Shown here one piece after another: positions 12,785-23,784 of a stretch of DNA of 64,000 bases (positions are counted from its first letter, which is position 1; every line of letters begins with the position of its first letter). Origin of the DNA: Diploscapter coronatus. Its lineage: Eukaryota > Nematoda > Chromadorea > Rhabditida > Rhabditidae. The position numbers and the translations under genes were made by a program. The notes beneath the pieces are model-generated. The model had not been told where the DNA came from and ran no database searches. It saw nothing but the letters and a program-made list of their open reading frames with translations. The DNA lies in NCBI GenBank assembly GCA_964036155.1, contig OZ038423.1:7455249-7519248 (forward strand). The letters are read 5' to 3'.

Positions 12785-12960
12785 TTCGCTTATTCATTTT
12801 CTCTGGCTCTTTTGTCCTCTTCATTCCTCGTCGTCTTTCCCTTATTCTCATCCGAGCGCATTTCCCTCCCTTCTCTATCTCACTCTTCTATCGACTTGCC
12901 TGCCCTTTCCCTGTTATGAAACCGGCTTATTTCTTCTGTCATTTCCCTTGCCATTGATAC
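12785..12960 (+). promoter_or_regulatory. pyrimidine-rich tract before the HD-PTP-like start
   Basis: About 175 bp in which C and T dominate the plus strand, ending about 85 bp before the HD-PTP-like ATG. A TTACAG acceptor at 13025-13030 follows, 14 nt before the ATG, and could accept a spliced leader. Similar tracts precede several other starts in this window, so I read it as part of a promoter or outron. No specific factor site is recognised. Confidence 0.45.
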
Positions 12961-13043
12961 TTCTTTTGCTTGAATCTGTGACCGTCTTCCAATTGATTGG
13001 ATGGCAAATTGATTGAGGGACTTGTTACAGCTAATAGAAGGAA

Positions 13044-16000
13044 ATGGAGGGCATCCCCAAAGTTCCCATGCTCACGCCCGACCCGAGGGTCCAATCAGGA
13101 GAATATGATCAGGAATTCGCGCTGCGCATCAAGGAGGTAGTTTTCTTTTTCGAAAAATCCGTATGGATGAAGTTTCTATTTTGGTTTTTCTAAATTGCAA
13201 AAAATCCGTTATTATGCATTTTCTAAAATAATAACGAAGATCGAATAATTTCGCATTTTCAGTACATTCTGCTGCATTTTCAAGACGACCCGGACAACTT
13301 CACCGCGCCCATTCTAGAGCTTATGCAACTCAAAAGGGTTCGTGAAGCTTTGATAATTATTTCTAATAAAGTTGAATTTATTGATTGAGAAAATCTCATA
13401 TTGTTCTTTGGTGAAAACATTTTGGAAATCATGTCGCTTTGGCAAGTTGGAAACTACTAGTCCTTACCGGCAATTCCTTGTCCTAATTCGCATTGATTTG
13501 GAATTTTATCTCCAATTAGCCTGCTTTTTTTTCTAAATTTGATTTTTTATTACAGTCGATCGGTCAGCCCATCGCAGATGTGGAGGCGACCTGCATCTTG
13601 AAGAGATACTACGGCCAGCTGCTGATGATGAAGAGCAGGTTCCCCATGGAGGAGGGAGATCCACTCAGGTTCCCATACACTTGGTACGATTTATTATTTT
13701 CTTCTACTGATTGATAATGCGTTGTTAGACTCGTATGAATCATTCATTCGAAGAAAGCGTCTATTTATCACAGGAATAGTGGGAAATTGCCCTATGCAAA
13801 TTCCATGGAAAGATTTTTCGAAAATAATTCGTTTTCAGGTACGATCGCACCCCCGACACTCCCCACCCAGTTGCACACGATGATATTGGCTATGAGCTGT
13901 GCTCGATCATGTTCAACATCGGTGCTCTGCATGCTGCTATCGGGCAGATGGAATTGCGTGATTCGCAGGATGTAAGCAGAATTTAGAATCACCTTTTCTT
14001 TGTTTTTCAAGGATACTCATTCTGGGACGAAGTAAAAAATTAGGAAGATAAAAACTAATCCTACTCCATCTTACTTTTCATTTTATAATTTCTTCCATTG
14101 TGCGATTTCAGATTTCCAATATTTATTTTCAGAGCATCAAGAAAGCATTCATGCACTTCCAATACGCTGCCTGGCCATTCCAGCATATCCGCGACAAGAT
14201 GAACTCTCAGCGATTCGACTCGGTCGACTTCGAGAAGGACAACCTCACTTTCTTCGTCAATGTTCTTCTGGTTAGGATTTAAAAATTTTATGGCATTTTC
14301 TATTGGTTTGAAAGCTAATTTCTTAGCTTTATGATTCGATTGCAGCAGAAATGCAGAATCTTATTTTTTCTAAGCAAGCATTTGAAAGTCCACAATTCAA
14401 ACAAGGCATTTTCAGGCACAAGCCCAAGAATGTCTGGTGGAGAAATGTATTCTGGATCATCGCGCGCCCACAGCAGTTGCAGCTCTCGCAGTCTATCTGC
14501 GCGATCTCTATTCAGAGTGCCTTCAACATCTCAACAAATCTGCCATCGGGGATGTCATTTCTTCTGCGAAATACAAGGTTGGTTCTTTAAAAGTTTACCA
14601 AAAATGTTTAAAACGTTTTATTATGAACTTGCAATTATAGAATTGTTTTTTTTAAAGATGCAATAAGTTTCAGCTCTGGAAGAAGAACTGTGAAATCAAG
14701 AGTGAGTTCTACGGTGCGATCGCCACTCTACACATGGGAATTCATGCTGATAACGAGAAGAAAATGGGAGAGAGGTAAAATTTGACTACAGTTCTTCAAT
14801 ACAGATAAATGAATAGTTGTCAAAGTTTTGTTCGCTACAAAAAATGAGGTGTATTTATTTGAAGAAATGTTCCAGACTTGGTTGGTTCGAAATCTCGAAT
14901 TCTCACCTGAACAAGCTGAATGCAGCTAGAAGGAGTGAGTTGCGCACAGAAATGCAAACTTCGCTCAGTTTTCTCGAGGACATCATCATTGCCAAATACG
15001 AAAATGCCAAGAAAGAAAATGGATTCATTTACCACGACAGGGTGCCCAAGGAAGAGGAACTGCTGGCTGAACTCAAGGTTGGGAATGTTTCCGGTTAGAA
15101 AATTCATGATTTTTCTTGGATGGATGTTGATTTGGAGAACAGGTTTTCGAGAAAAAAAGCTTTCCAAGCATACACCGTTATTCTATCAACAATATCAAGG
15201 AAGAAGATTGAAGAAAGGTTATGGTACAATTTGAAACCAAAAGTCTTACTCTTCTCATCCAACTAGGTATCTTGATTTCAGAAAATGTCAGTCTGCAAAG
15301 TGCGCCCCCTTAGTTTCGACCCCCTGGATCGTTCAGCTTGTGGCGAGGATTTATTCGGAGCTCTGCTGCCTCCGACAGTGCTCAAAGCCGTGTCCAAGTA
15401 CGAGGCACTCAAAGATGAAACGAAGAGGAAGATTCTCGCGGAGGTCGACAAGAAGAATTCCGAATTGGAGTGAGTATTTTCTGGCATTTTCCATCTTTTC
15501 TATTTGAAAATCAGAACCTCCCATGTTATTTTTGCATAAAGAGTTGAAATGGAGACGTATTCAACTTTATAGAGAGCAGGGCTGCCCACAGGCAAGGTAC
15601 GGGTATGATTTTTGTACCTATAAGCAGTCCTGATAGAGAGAGAGCGCGAGTTTGTATCCATTTCCTTACAATTCAATTTACTGTCTTTTCAAAATTGAAA
15701 AGAATTTGAAGATACGTTCTTGTGCGACTTTTTTCAAAAATTTCCCATCAAATAGAAAAGTAACTTTCAGAGTTTACATGGCCTCTCTCCAGCTAAACGA
15801 ACTGAGTGTTGGTCAGCCAACAGCTTCTGGAGAAATGATGGATTTGCTGATGGAGAGGAACGCAGAGATGGTCGGGCAGCCCGAGCTCGTTCCTAATCTA
15901 CTCGATCAACTCGATAGTGAGTTTGTTCATAGCTCTCCTTCATATTTGAAACTTCATAAGTGTTTCAGGAATCTCGAAACAGTCGCAGGACGCGGAAATG

Positions 16001-17762
16001 CAGATCATGAACTTGATGGCTCGATTGAATCACATTGAAATGCCTGAGCTGGTAGGTGCTTTTTGAGGATTAATGTTTTCAGAGAAATGAAACGAGTATT
16101 TCGAATGCAATTTATTCTCTATCACTTACAGGATCAATATCATTTTTGTGGAACTCGATAAATCGGATAATATATTTCAGCGCTCGGATCCTGGCTACAA
16201 AGTGATCAACGAGGAGTTGCAGAAGTTGCGCACCCACCACATGCAGGCCAAGTAATAATTCGAATTAATCTATTTTCAAAGAAATTCGATCCTCCAGGAA
16301 CAGCAACATCGAACTGCACAAGGCCCTTGCGGCGCACACCACAAATCTGCATCTGCTTTGTCTGCCCTTCGCTGAACTCAGCCAGAAAATTACACTCAAA
16401 CAGGAAGATTTAGGTACGGTATATTGATTTAAATGATTTCTGAAGAATATGAAGTGATAAATTTGTAATTCTTTTATGTTCCAGCATTTTCTTCTATTTG
16501 TGAGCAGAAATAGTTGGGATCGAAGAAAACGACTTAGTTTTTGCGCATTTTTCTGAATTTATTATTTAATTTCCTCGTTTTTAGATGTGAAGACGGCTAG
16601 TGAACCAATGCAGAAATTGGTAGCGAAAGTGCAGGAAATGCAAGTGCAGAGGAACACGCTCGTGGATAGACTCAGCAAGGAAATGAAGGACGATCAGATC
16701 TCACAGAAACTGCTCGCTGAGAGAGACACTGATGAGACGGTTGGTCAAGTTGTACTTTCCCAGAGAAATGATAAAGGATACATTTTATTCGCATTTTCAA
16801 TATCTAAATCAAGGTGGATCGGAGTTTATAACTGAATTTTTGAAATCTAGTTTGGCCCAACCATGATTCGTTAAATTTGAACTTATCTAGATAGCTAGTT
16901 TCATTCATTTCCAAATAATTGATGAAAAATAAACTCAGACCCTGTTCGAGAAGGAGCTGAAAAAGCACGACGAGACGCTGAAATATCTACAACTGAATTT
17001 GGATGCGCAGGAGAGGATTCTGCACTCGCTCACTGATGCAAATGCAGATATTGCTGATGTTCGCATGAAAGTCCGGAAACAACTTGAAAGGTTAGGACTA
17101 GAAAATTTGCTAGAATCCCTGCATATAGCATTGAGATATAGCAAATAAGAAAAACATCATTTTTGACTTTGCATTAATACAGTTGCTACGAATTTAATAA
17201 AATGATGAATGAATATTTCCAGTCGGAACAACCAAATCCTCACCCTCATAATGGCTTTCGACACGTATAAGGATGTTGTGCAGAAGGCTGAAGACGGCAA
17301 GAAGTGAGTCGTGCATTTAAAAATGAATTTAAAAAAGAAACTGAAAGAAACCCTTGAAAAATTCAGGTTCTACGCGAAACTTCTCGAGCGATGCAATCAA
17401 GTCAAAACGGCCGTCGAAGGAATGGAAAGTGTTGGTAAGACTTCGGAAATTTGATTCGCAATACAAAATGTCATGATTTTAAACTTATCGTTCTGTCAAC
17501 ATAAATATACCAAATAGTGAATTCAAAATTGTACAATATTGAAAAGTAGATAATTTGTTCAAAGTTTTGGAATAAGAACTAAACAAATTGTTCTCGTTTT
17601 CCCTAATTATAATTAGTTTTACGTTTTTAAAGATATTCGCTTGCAGAGAACGTAGAGCGTCAGAAGAAGGAGAAGGAACGAAGGGAAGTGGAGGAGCGTC
17701 TGGCCGCAGCCAGGAGAGCGAAGGAGGCTCTCGAAGCCGTCAACGAGTTCAAACTGCGATGA
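13044..17762 (+). CDS. HD-PTP/PTPN23 (EGO-2)-like Bro1 + V-domain protein
   Basis: About 17 plus-strand exons run from ATG 13044 (MEGIPKVPMLTPDPR, compare human HD-PTP MEAVPRMPMIW) to TGA at 17760-17762. The Bro1 domain is clear: EYILLHFQDDPDNF, CILKRYYGQLLMMKSRFPM, DIGYELCSIMFNIGALHA, HFQYAAWPF, AQAQECLVEKCILDHR, LHMGIHA and the ENGFIYHDRVP signature. The AQAQECL(V/L)EK block and the N terminus favour HD-PTP over ALIX. The V-shaped coiled-coil domain follows (residues from about 380 on), ending in a charged helix RREVEERLAAARR and NEFKLR. Bro1-V proteins recruit ESCRT-III for endosomal sorting. Human HD-PTP continues with a proline-rich region and a tyrosine phosphatase domain; here the frame stops after roughly 700-750 residues and neither is seen before the next gene. 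Confidence 0.9.
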
Positions 17763-18958
17763 AACACGACCACGAAAAATCCATTAACCGGTTACCTTTT
17801 GCCTTTTACCTTTTATCGTTTTATATTCTTATCAACTTTTTTATTCGATATTCGATTCTACTCCATATTTACAATCAATCGGAATAACTGAAGGGGGGAA
17901 AATTGTTACTTCCTACAATGTGCTAAGGTCGTCGTATCAAGTTGATGACACGACGATGACCAAACCCTAAATTAGAAGAAAAGCAATTTTTCGGAAACAA
18001 TACCCCCTAAGTTAGCGATAAAATTATGAAGAGTTCTAACAAATCGATCTGAAAAAATATTCCTACTCAAGTTCTTCATCAATCTCCATTATCCGATTTG
18101 ATAATGTAAATGAGTAGGGTCGCCCTGAATATGTGGGTGCTGTCATTCCTGATACGAAACGTCATGTTTATTCTAAAATTCTAGCAGAACAAACTTATTT
18201 ATTGAAAAAAGAAATATTTATTGTCAATGATTTGATGAAGCGAAAAGTAAAATAAAATAACTAGAGCCTATTTCTTATGAATTTTAAGATTAATTCGTAG
18301 AGTGGCTTGCTGTGATCTTTGTGATAGTCCTGGCCCATAACTCAGTTCTCGGTAGTTTTACCTTCATGCTTCATACACTTCTCGACTATTCTTCCCCTCC
18401 CCCTTCTGTATCATAGACTCAGTTGAGTCAAGGAGTCGAGCAGATTTCGCCTCGATTCTTCTCGCCGTTCAAGCCGTGTTTTTAGCGAACACTGTTTTCT
18501 CTTTCGACTTTTTTAACGACACAATTTGCATTTCAACCGTTTTGAAACTAATCTTCTCTCCTATAGCTCCTCTCCTCTTATCCCGCTCCTGCCTCTGTCC
18601 CTTTTCTCCTTTCCACTTATGGTACTTTTATCTTCCCAAACTTGAGGCAGCAAATCAAAAATTTTATGCGCTTTTGTGTTGCTTGGCGATTCGTTAGCCT
18701 GCTTTTTTCCTAGCATTCTTCCCTATGTGGAGGGGTCTGCTATTCTCTCAAATTATCATTTCTTATTGCAAAATGGAATTGCTTGTTCCAAAAATGTTAC
18801 AAATCAGCAATTTATTGAGGTTTATAAAAGGTACATTGTATCATAACTTACAAAAAGGATCATAAATTATGGTGATTGATTCATTACATAAAAATGCAAT
18901 TTAAAACCAATGCGAGATAGTTTTTTAACAAAATACGCTACAGATGAGTTTGAAGCTC
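17763..18958. other. spacer between convergent genes with an orphan CT-rich tract
   Basis: This spacer lies between the stops of two convergent genes, so a promoter is not expected. It nevertheless contains a CT-rich stretch at about 18385-18640 like those before real starts. No spliced protein gene could be built from it. Repeated AATAAA-like words near 18230-18260 fit 3' ends. Confidence 0.5.
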
Positions 18959-20644
18959 CTATTTTCTGTAGAAGTCGTGTCTGCTCTTGGCGTGTTTCTC
19001 GCATTTGCCTCCTTCGATGCAGTGATAGCCCTGTGGGCAGCACGAGCTCTCGCAACAGACACCCTGAAATTGAATCTTTCTCCTCTTTAGGTTTTAATTT
19101 ACAAAGTGCTCATTCATAATTTTCCCATTTATTTTTTAATAACTTGTCTTACAGAAAATATTTTCGAAAACGGCCAACGGATGTCAATTTCGGTGAGTGG
19201 GAGAATGTGAAAATGTATGGTTTTACCCATTTTCCTTCCATCCTTTTATGGGTAGTCCTGGTCATACCGATGGCAAGGTAAAAATTCTAATTCTTCCGTA
19301 ATATTGAGCCTGCGATTTTTCGATCACAGATCGCTTTGCATAAATGTGAAATAAAAACGGCCTTCAGATTCGGAATCAGCACGCAATTTCGCATACCAAT
19401 TTGTCTTGAAAAGTTAAAGTTTAAAAAATTCAACTTTTTACAGCCAACTCCAGAAAATTGATCCGCTACTGATATGCCGAGGACATCTTGTAGGCGAAAA
19501 AGGAGTAAACCATATATTTTCATGCATTTCCCGGTCATGAGAATAGGAGTTCGTTGATCGGCTTCGAAAATACTTTTTAAAAATAAATGGGAAAATTATG
19601 AGTGAGCACTTGTATATTTCGTATGAAAAAATGAAATTAGCAGAAGACTATTTCTCAACCCTTGATAAAATTCAGATCTAAGACACGATTTCGATTTTTA
19701 GTCTAAATTGTGCCTAGGTCATGATAACATTAGATTATTATTTTTTAAATACTAATAGAATTCGCGTTGGCAAATCGTTTACACATTGAGAAATGATGAT
19801 ATTCTAAACATTAATCCATACGTTAGAGAGGGGGCAGCACATGTGCTGAACGTTTCTGAGTCGCTGCACGGCACAGCAAGTCGTTTTCGCTGGGCAGGTG
19901 CGCTCTTTTCCACATGCAATTGGACGAAGTTCATCAGGAAGGTCGATCTGCAAACTGATAAATGTATCATTTGATGAATAGAAATGAAGTTTTCACCTGC
20001 TCATCCTCGACTGATTCCTCTTCATCGAGTTCATCCTCGAGTTCCGCTTCCAGACTCGTCAGATCAATAGCTTCCTTATGGCGAATCGGAGTCGAAGGGA
20101 ATTTGCTGAAGGCAGATAGGGACAAGTAGCCCTAAATTAGAACTGTAGATGAAGATCATTCATACGTAATGGCATACAGTTTTATGCACGCATCTCTGAC
20201 CGTCACAGTTGAATCCTTCGGGGCAACAATGCAGCTTGTCTGAGAAAATAAAAATAAAGTTATTCAATAGTCGCAGAAGATAAAGAGCATAGTGAATGAT
20301 ATTGAAATTGTTAATTTCATCAAATGAACATCTTATACCTGAGCAGCAAGTCGCGTGAGCAGCAGGGCAACAGCCATAATCTCCTCCCTCCATCAGACAA
20401 CATGTCGAACCTCAAAATGCTCGATTTTGACACGTGGAAATTGGGAATTTCCATGAACATGATTTGGATCAATATATTAAAATGTTAATTTACTCATTTT
20501 CTATACCAACGTGGAAGATAATTGAGCTAGCTGACCTTCAGGACATTTCGCCCGACCCCCAGGACAGACGATCTCGTTGCCGACGGCTGAAGCGAGCAAG
20601 GCTACAGAGGACAGGGTAAGAAACAGAGGAATCAGGGAGTTCAT
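18959..20644 (-). CDS. pgrn-1: progranulin homologue with two granulin modules
   Basis: Minus-strand exons start at ATG 20644 with a signal peptide (MNSLIPLFLTLSSVALLAS). The first granulin module (IVCPGGRAKCPEGSTCC, then GCCPAAHATCC, LHCCPEGFNCDGQRC) has all 12 cysteines in family spacing. An acidic linker follows (LEAELEDELDEEES). The second module (IACGKERTCPAKTTCC, HMCCPL, GVCCESSCCPQGYHC, GGKC) is also complete, and a short basic tail ends at TAG 18959-18961. The modules are assembled across six exons, and every join is in frame. Progranulins are secreted, lysosome-targeted precursors cleaved into granulins that modulate lysosomal proteases and clearance of dying cells. The symbol is taken from the single C. 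elegans gene, which I recall as having three modules; here I find two. Confidence 0.9.
19100..19614. mobile_element. ~515-bp inverted-repeat element in a progranulin intron
   Basis: Imperfect terminal inverted repeats of about 80 bp flank the element. The left arm begins TACAAAGTGCTCATTCATAA at about 19099 and the right arm ends TGAGCACTTGTA at 19614. Pairing extends inward through a shared AATATTTTCGAA-type segment on each side. The core (about 19190-19530) has no transposase-like frame. It lies in the intron between the exons ending near 19822 and starting near 19065. This fits a non-autonomous DNA transposon. Flanking TA is suggestive of a TA duplication but not proof. Confidence 0.75.
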
Positions 20645-20649
20645 CGGTG

Positions 20650-20830
20650 GAACGTGGTTGAGGAATGAGCAAAAGTCGATGGAAGGGCCACTCTTATCAG
20701 ACGGAAAGACAGAAATAGAAGAATGAAGAGGGGGAAGACAGTGTCAGTACAGGGCACAGGGTGAGTGATCGTGAATGAGCAAAGGAGATAACGAAGGCAA
20801 TGTGCTAGATTAGAGAGGAAATACAAAACA
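20650..20830 (-). promoter_or_regulatory. CT-rich tract (minus strand) before progranulin
   Basis: The plus strand is purine-rich here, so the minus strand, the sense strand of progranulin, is pyrimidine-rich directly upstream of the ATG. It has the same arrangement as the tracts before other starts in the window. Promoter or 5' UTR/outron function is inferred from position only. Confidence 0.4.
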
Positions 20831-21479
20831 ACAACTGGCTGAGGTAGAATGACCGCTGGTTGGAGTGGGCAATTGTTGTATAAAAATCATACAGAATTGA
20901 TTGATTTGACAAAAGTGAACATTGAAAAATTGCAATTACTTTAGCATCTGCTCTATACAACACTCATGAAATATCTTCCTGAAAAAGAGGAAACCATTGT
21001 AATCACGGAATGTATCCGTCCATTTCCTACTATAAACAAATTCCAGTTTGAATTCATTGAAATAAAGCTGATCTTCATGAATAAAAAAATTCCCTTTTAG
21101 ATTTTTCGGAAATTGATAGCTTGATTATTTTAGGGAGAGGGGCTATACTTCCTTCCATTTTTATCATCAAGGCCTAAAGATGCACCCGCCCTCGTATAAC
21201 CCATATTCTGTTTGTAGGGTTCTTCTAATCGTGCCATGGCTTCGATGCTCTTTCATACACACAGAATGCCTCTTCGGTATTAGTAACGCGGAAAACGCGG
21301 TTATCGGGAATGGGAGATGGATAGAGAAGACAAGAGAAAATGCGAGAACTCTCTTCATTAGGTATTCTATTTCGTCGGAGGGATATGAAAGAAGGTTTCA
21401 AGCGTCAAATGGGCCTCTATTTTTGAGCAGGATGTGCGAAAGTAAAAAAAATTGAAAACCCGAAATCGAAATCAAAAGC
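20831..21479. other. intergenic spacer
   Basis: No exon with family resemblance or good splice context was found on either strand. The opposing open frames around 21167-21455 mirror one another and look like chance frames. Confidence 0.4.
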
Positions 21480-22055
21480 TCAACCAACTTTTTTTCGAAA
21501 CTGAAACCGAAGCTCTCGCACATCCTTCTCCTCGAATAACCGTGTTTGCACGCTAATAATAAATAAAAACAAAATATCTTCATCAGTCAGTCTGTTTATG
21601 TTTTTATCTGAATTTAATAGAAAAAGCAGATCTTCACGTGTTTTAAGTAAAACTCCGTTAAGAACAATTAGAAAAGGATAATGCGACAATGTGAGGACTT
21701 GACCATCTTCATCTGATTCCGATAAGATATGTATTGAGTTAGTTTTCAGAAAGAACAATGCGATATTTTGATTGGGAAATGACCTCTGCTGTGTCCTAGA
21801 GTGATTTTTCTTTCTCCGATCAAATGGCTTCAAATCGTCCATCTGTTTCCCGCATTTCCTCCATCGATCAATTTCAATCTTTCGATCAGCCATCTGCTTC
21901 GCTTCATTCGTCATCAAATCATTTTCAACAAACTTCTCAACTCTCAGTTTATTTCTCAAAACGTTCCAGTTTGTGCTCGAAATGATTTCATGGAAATCTT
22001 GCAATAAATATTCAAAATATAGAAATGGAAGGATGGTCTTCCATATGAATTTCAT
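21480..22055 (-). CDS. uncharacterised intronless ORF, 191 residues
   Basis: A single uninterrupted frame of 191 codons is unusual in this AT-rich sequence, where other frames of that length are broken by stops or introns. The start MKFIWKTILPFLYFEYLL is hydrophobic and could be a signal peptide or anchor. The middle is basic (DRWRKCGKQMDD, FDRRKKNHSRTQQR), and the rest is rich in Leu/Phe/Asp (LLFLLNSDKNINRLTDEDIL). No family is recognised. Its start lies 77 bp from the divergent DUF4773-like gene, so they may share a promoter. It may instead be a chance frame or contain unseen introns. Confidence 0.4.
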   Translation of the reverse strand: MKFIWKTILPFLYFEYLLQDFHEIISSTNWNVLRNKLRVEKFVENDLMTNEAKQMADRKIEIDRWRKCGKQMDDLKPFDRRKKNHSRTQQRSFPNQNIALFFLKTNSIHILSESDEDGQVLTLSHYPFLIVLNGVLLKTREDLLFLLNSDKNINRLTDEDILFLFIISVQTRLFEEKDVRELRFQFRKKVG

Positions 22056-22131
22056 TTTCGATCCTTCTACTTCATGTTGCGATACATTGTGTTATCACTT
22101 GATGATTGTTCTAAAAATACTCAACTTCAGG

Positions 22132-23608
22132 ATGGTCCAAATTTTATCCTCGCTCCTACTTCTATCGTTATGCCTCACTGTGTCATCATCAACCTGGCAT
22201 CACTATTCATCGGTCAAATTCGAATTTGAACCAACCGAAAATGCACAAATCAAAACGAAAAAATCAATCCCTGTGCATGTCTCGCTGAACAATGAAGGTA
22301 AGATTTATCTCGAGATATTTTGAAGAGTGCAAACTTTCAAATTCAGAATCTGGAAATTTCATCTCCATCGCTGGCGTCAAAAATGGTAAATACCACGGCT
22401 CACTGCTGCATTATACGGAGAATTTTTCACTTCCACTACAATATTCATTCAAACTCCCCGGATTTATTCAAGGTAGTTTTTGACGAGTAGTAAAAATTGA
22501 CTATAAAATTTACAGATACGGTCTCATTCCGACTAGGAAGTAACCGGCCAGAATTTTTGAAGCTGAGCAGCAACGACTACAAAATGAGGATTCAAGGGGA
22601 AATGGACAAGAAGGAACGGTTTCTGAGTAAATTTGTCTGAATTTCTGTAAAATTAGCTAAATTAACGTGTATATGCCAAGTTTGGTATCTATTTTTCAGG
22701 ATGAAATCATTTTTCCTCAACTGAATGTGGTATGTTCAGGTGTGATGGCACAAAACGGTTGCAAGTGTGCGAAAAAGAACTGCGCTTGCTGTGCTTACAT
22801 TCCGTTGCCAGAACACGAGGCATTGAACAGTCAGCAAATGATCGAGAAATTCCCTTACTTAAAATTTCATTTAGTCTGCGTGAACGCGACCTACAACTCA
22901 GAAACAGTTGGTCTCGATTTGGCGATTGGAGTGAACGGTCACTACTTTACGCAGGAAATCTCGCGTAAGTACGTGCAGTGTCAGCTGAAAGTTTCGAGCA
23001 TTTATCATTTTGAATACATTTCGGGTAGGCCAAATTCCGTGAACCGATTTGAATGAAATTTGACAGGAATGCAGTTTAGTGGGAAGAACATGTGCAGAAC
23101 TGCGTTCGAATTGGTCCACAGTAATTGGACCTGCCAGATTGTATACCAAATATAATTGTTTCAAGCTTTTGATCGCCACTGTAGAAATTAGTTTAATGAA
23201 CTATGGTAGAAATTTAGTCCGTAATCCACCCCCAATCTGCCTCGGGATTCCCGAATTGGAGCATATTGCCGGCGTCTGTATCGCGTTTACTGATGTAAGA
23301 TCGGTTTATGTTGATTTTTAAAGTGTTTCGTTGTAATAATGAAATTATTTTAAACAAATTACGATAGGAGAAATTAGCCCCAATCTATTGTCTCAGAAAG
23401 ATCCGAGTACTAACTTGCTCGTAAATTGAATGGCATAGCCATAAATTATTTCTCATTTTTTTTAATTTGAAAAATATTTTTAAAAATCACTCATTTTCAG
23501 TTGGATGTCACGAAAACCGAGCTCGATGGTTGTGTGGATTTCGAGATTGAGTTGGTTCATCTGCGAGTCATTCAAGTCAAACTCGGGTGTTTCAAAATGC
23601 CTATTTGA
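22132..23608 (+). CDS. secreted DUF4773-like protein
   Basis: The ATG at 22132 lies one base after an acceptor (AACTTCAG), a likely spliced-leader site. A signal peptide follows (MVQILSSLLLLSLCLTVSSS). Exons end near 22298, 22472 and 22626. The next coding exon is best started at 22741 (GTATGTTCAG acceptor), because the nearer acceptor at about 22700 creates an in-frame stop. It holds the Cys cluster NGCKCAKKNCACCAYI, typical of the DUF4773 family, then FHLVCVNATYNSETVGLDLA. Later exons give NPPPICLGIPELE, IAGVCIAF and the ending LKL-type GCFKMPI at 23608. Extracellular, function unknown. The N-terminal ~150 residues are not recognised and may be a lineage-specific extension. Confidence 0.8.
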
Positions 23609-23784
23609 TTGAATTTTGTTTTTCCTTCAATTCAAAATGAATGTTTTACTCCATCGAAACTGATAAAGAGATCACATAAAACGATGAAATAAATAAATAA
23701 GAAAATGGGTACTTCACCCTATTTTAGGATAAAGTACTCATTTTTATAACAAAAATACCAGTACCGAATGAATGAATGAATGAT

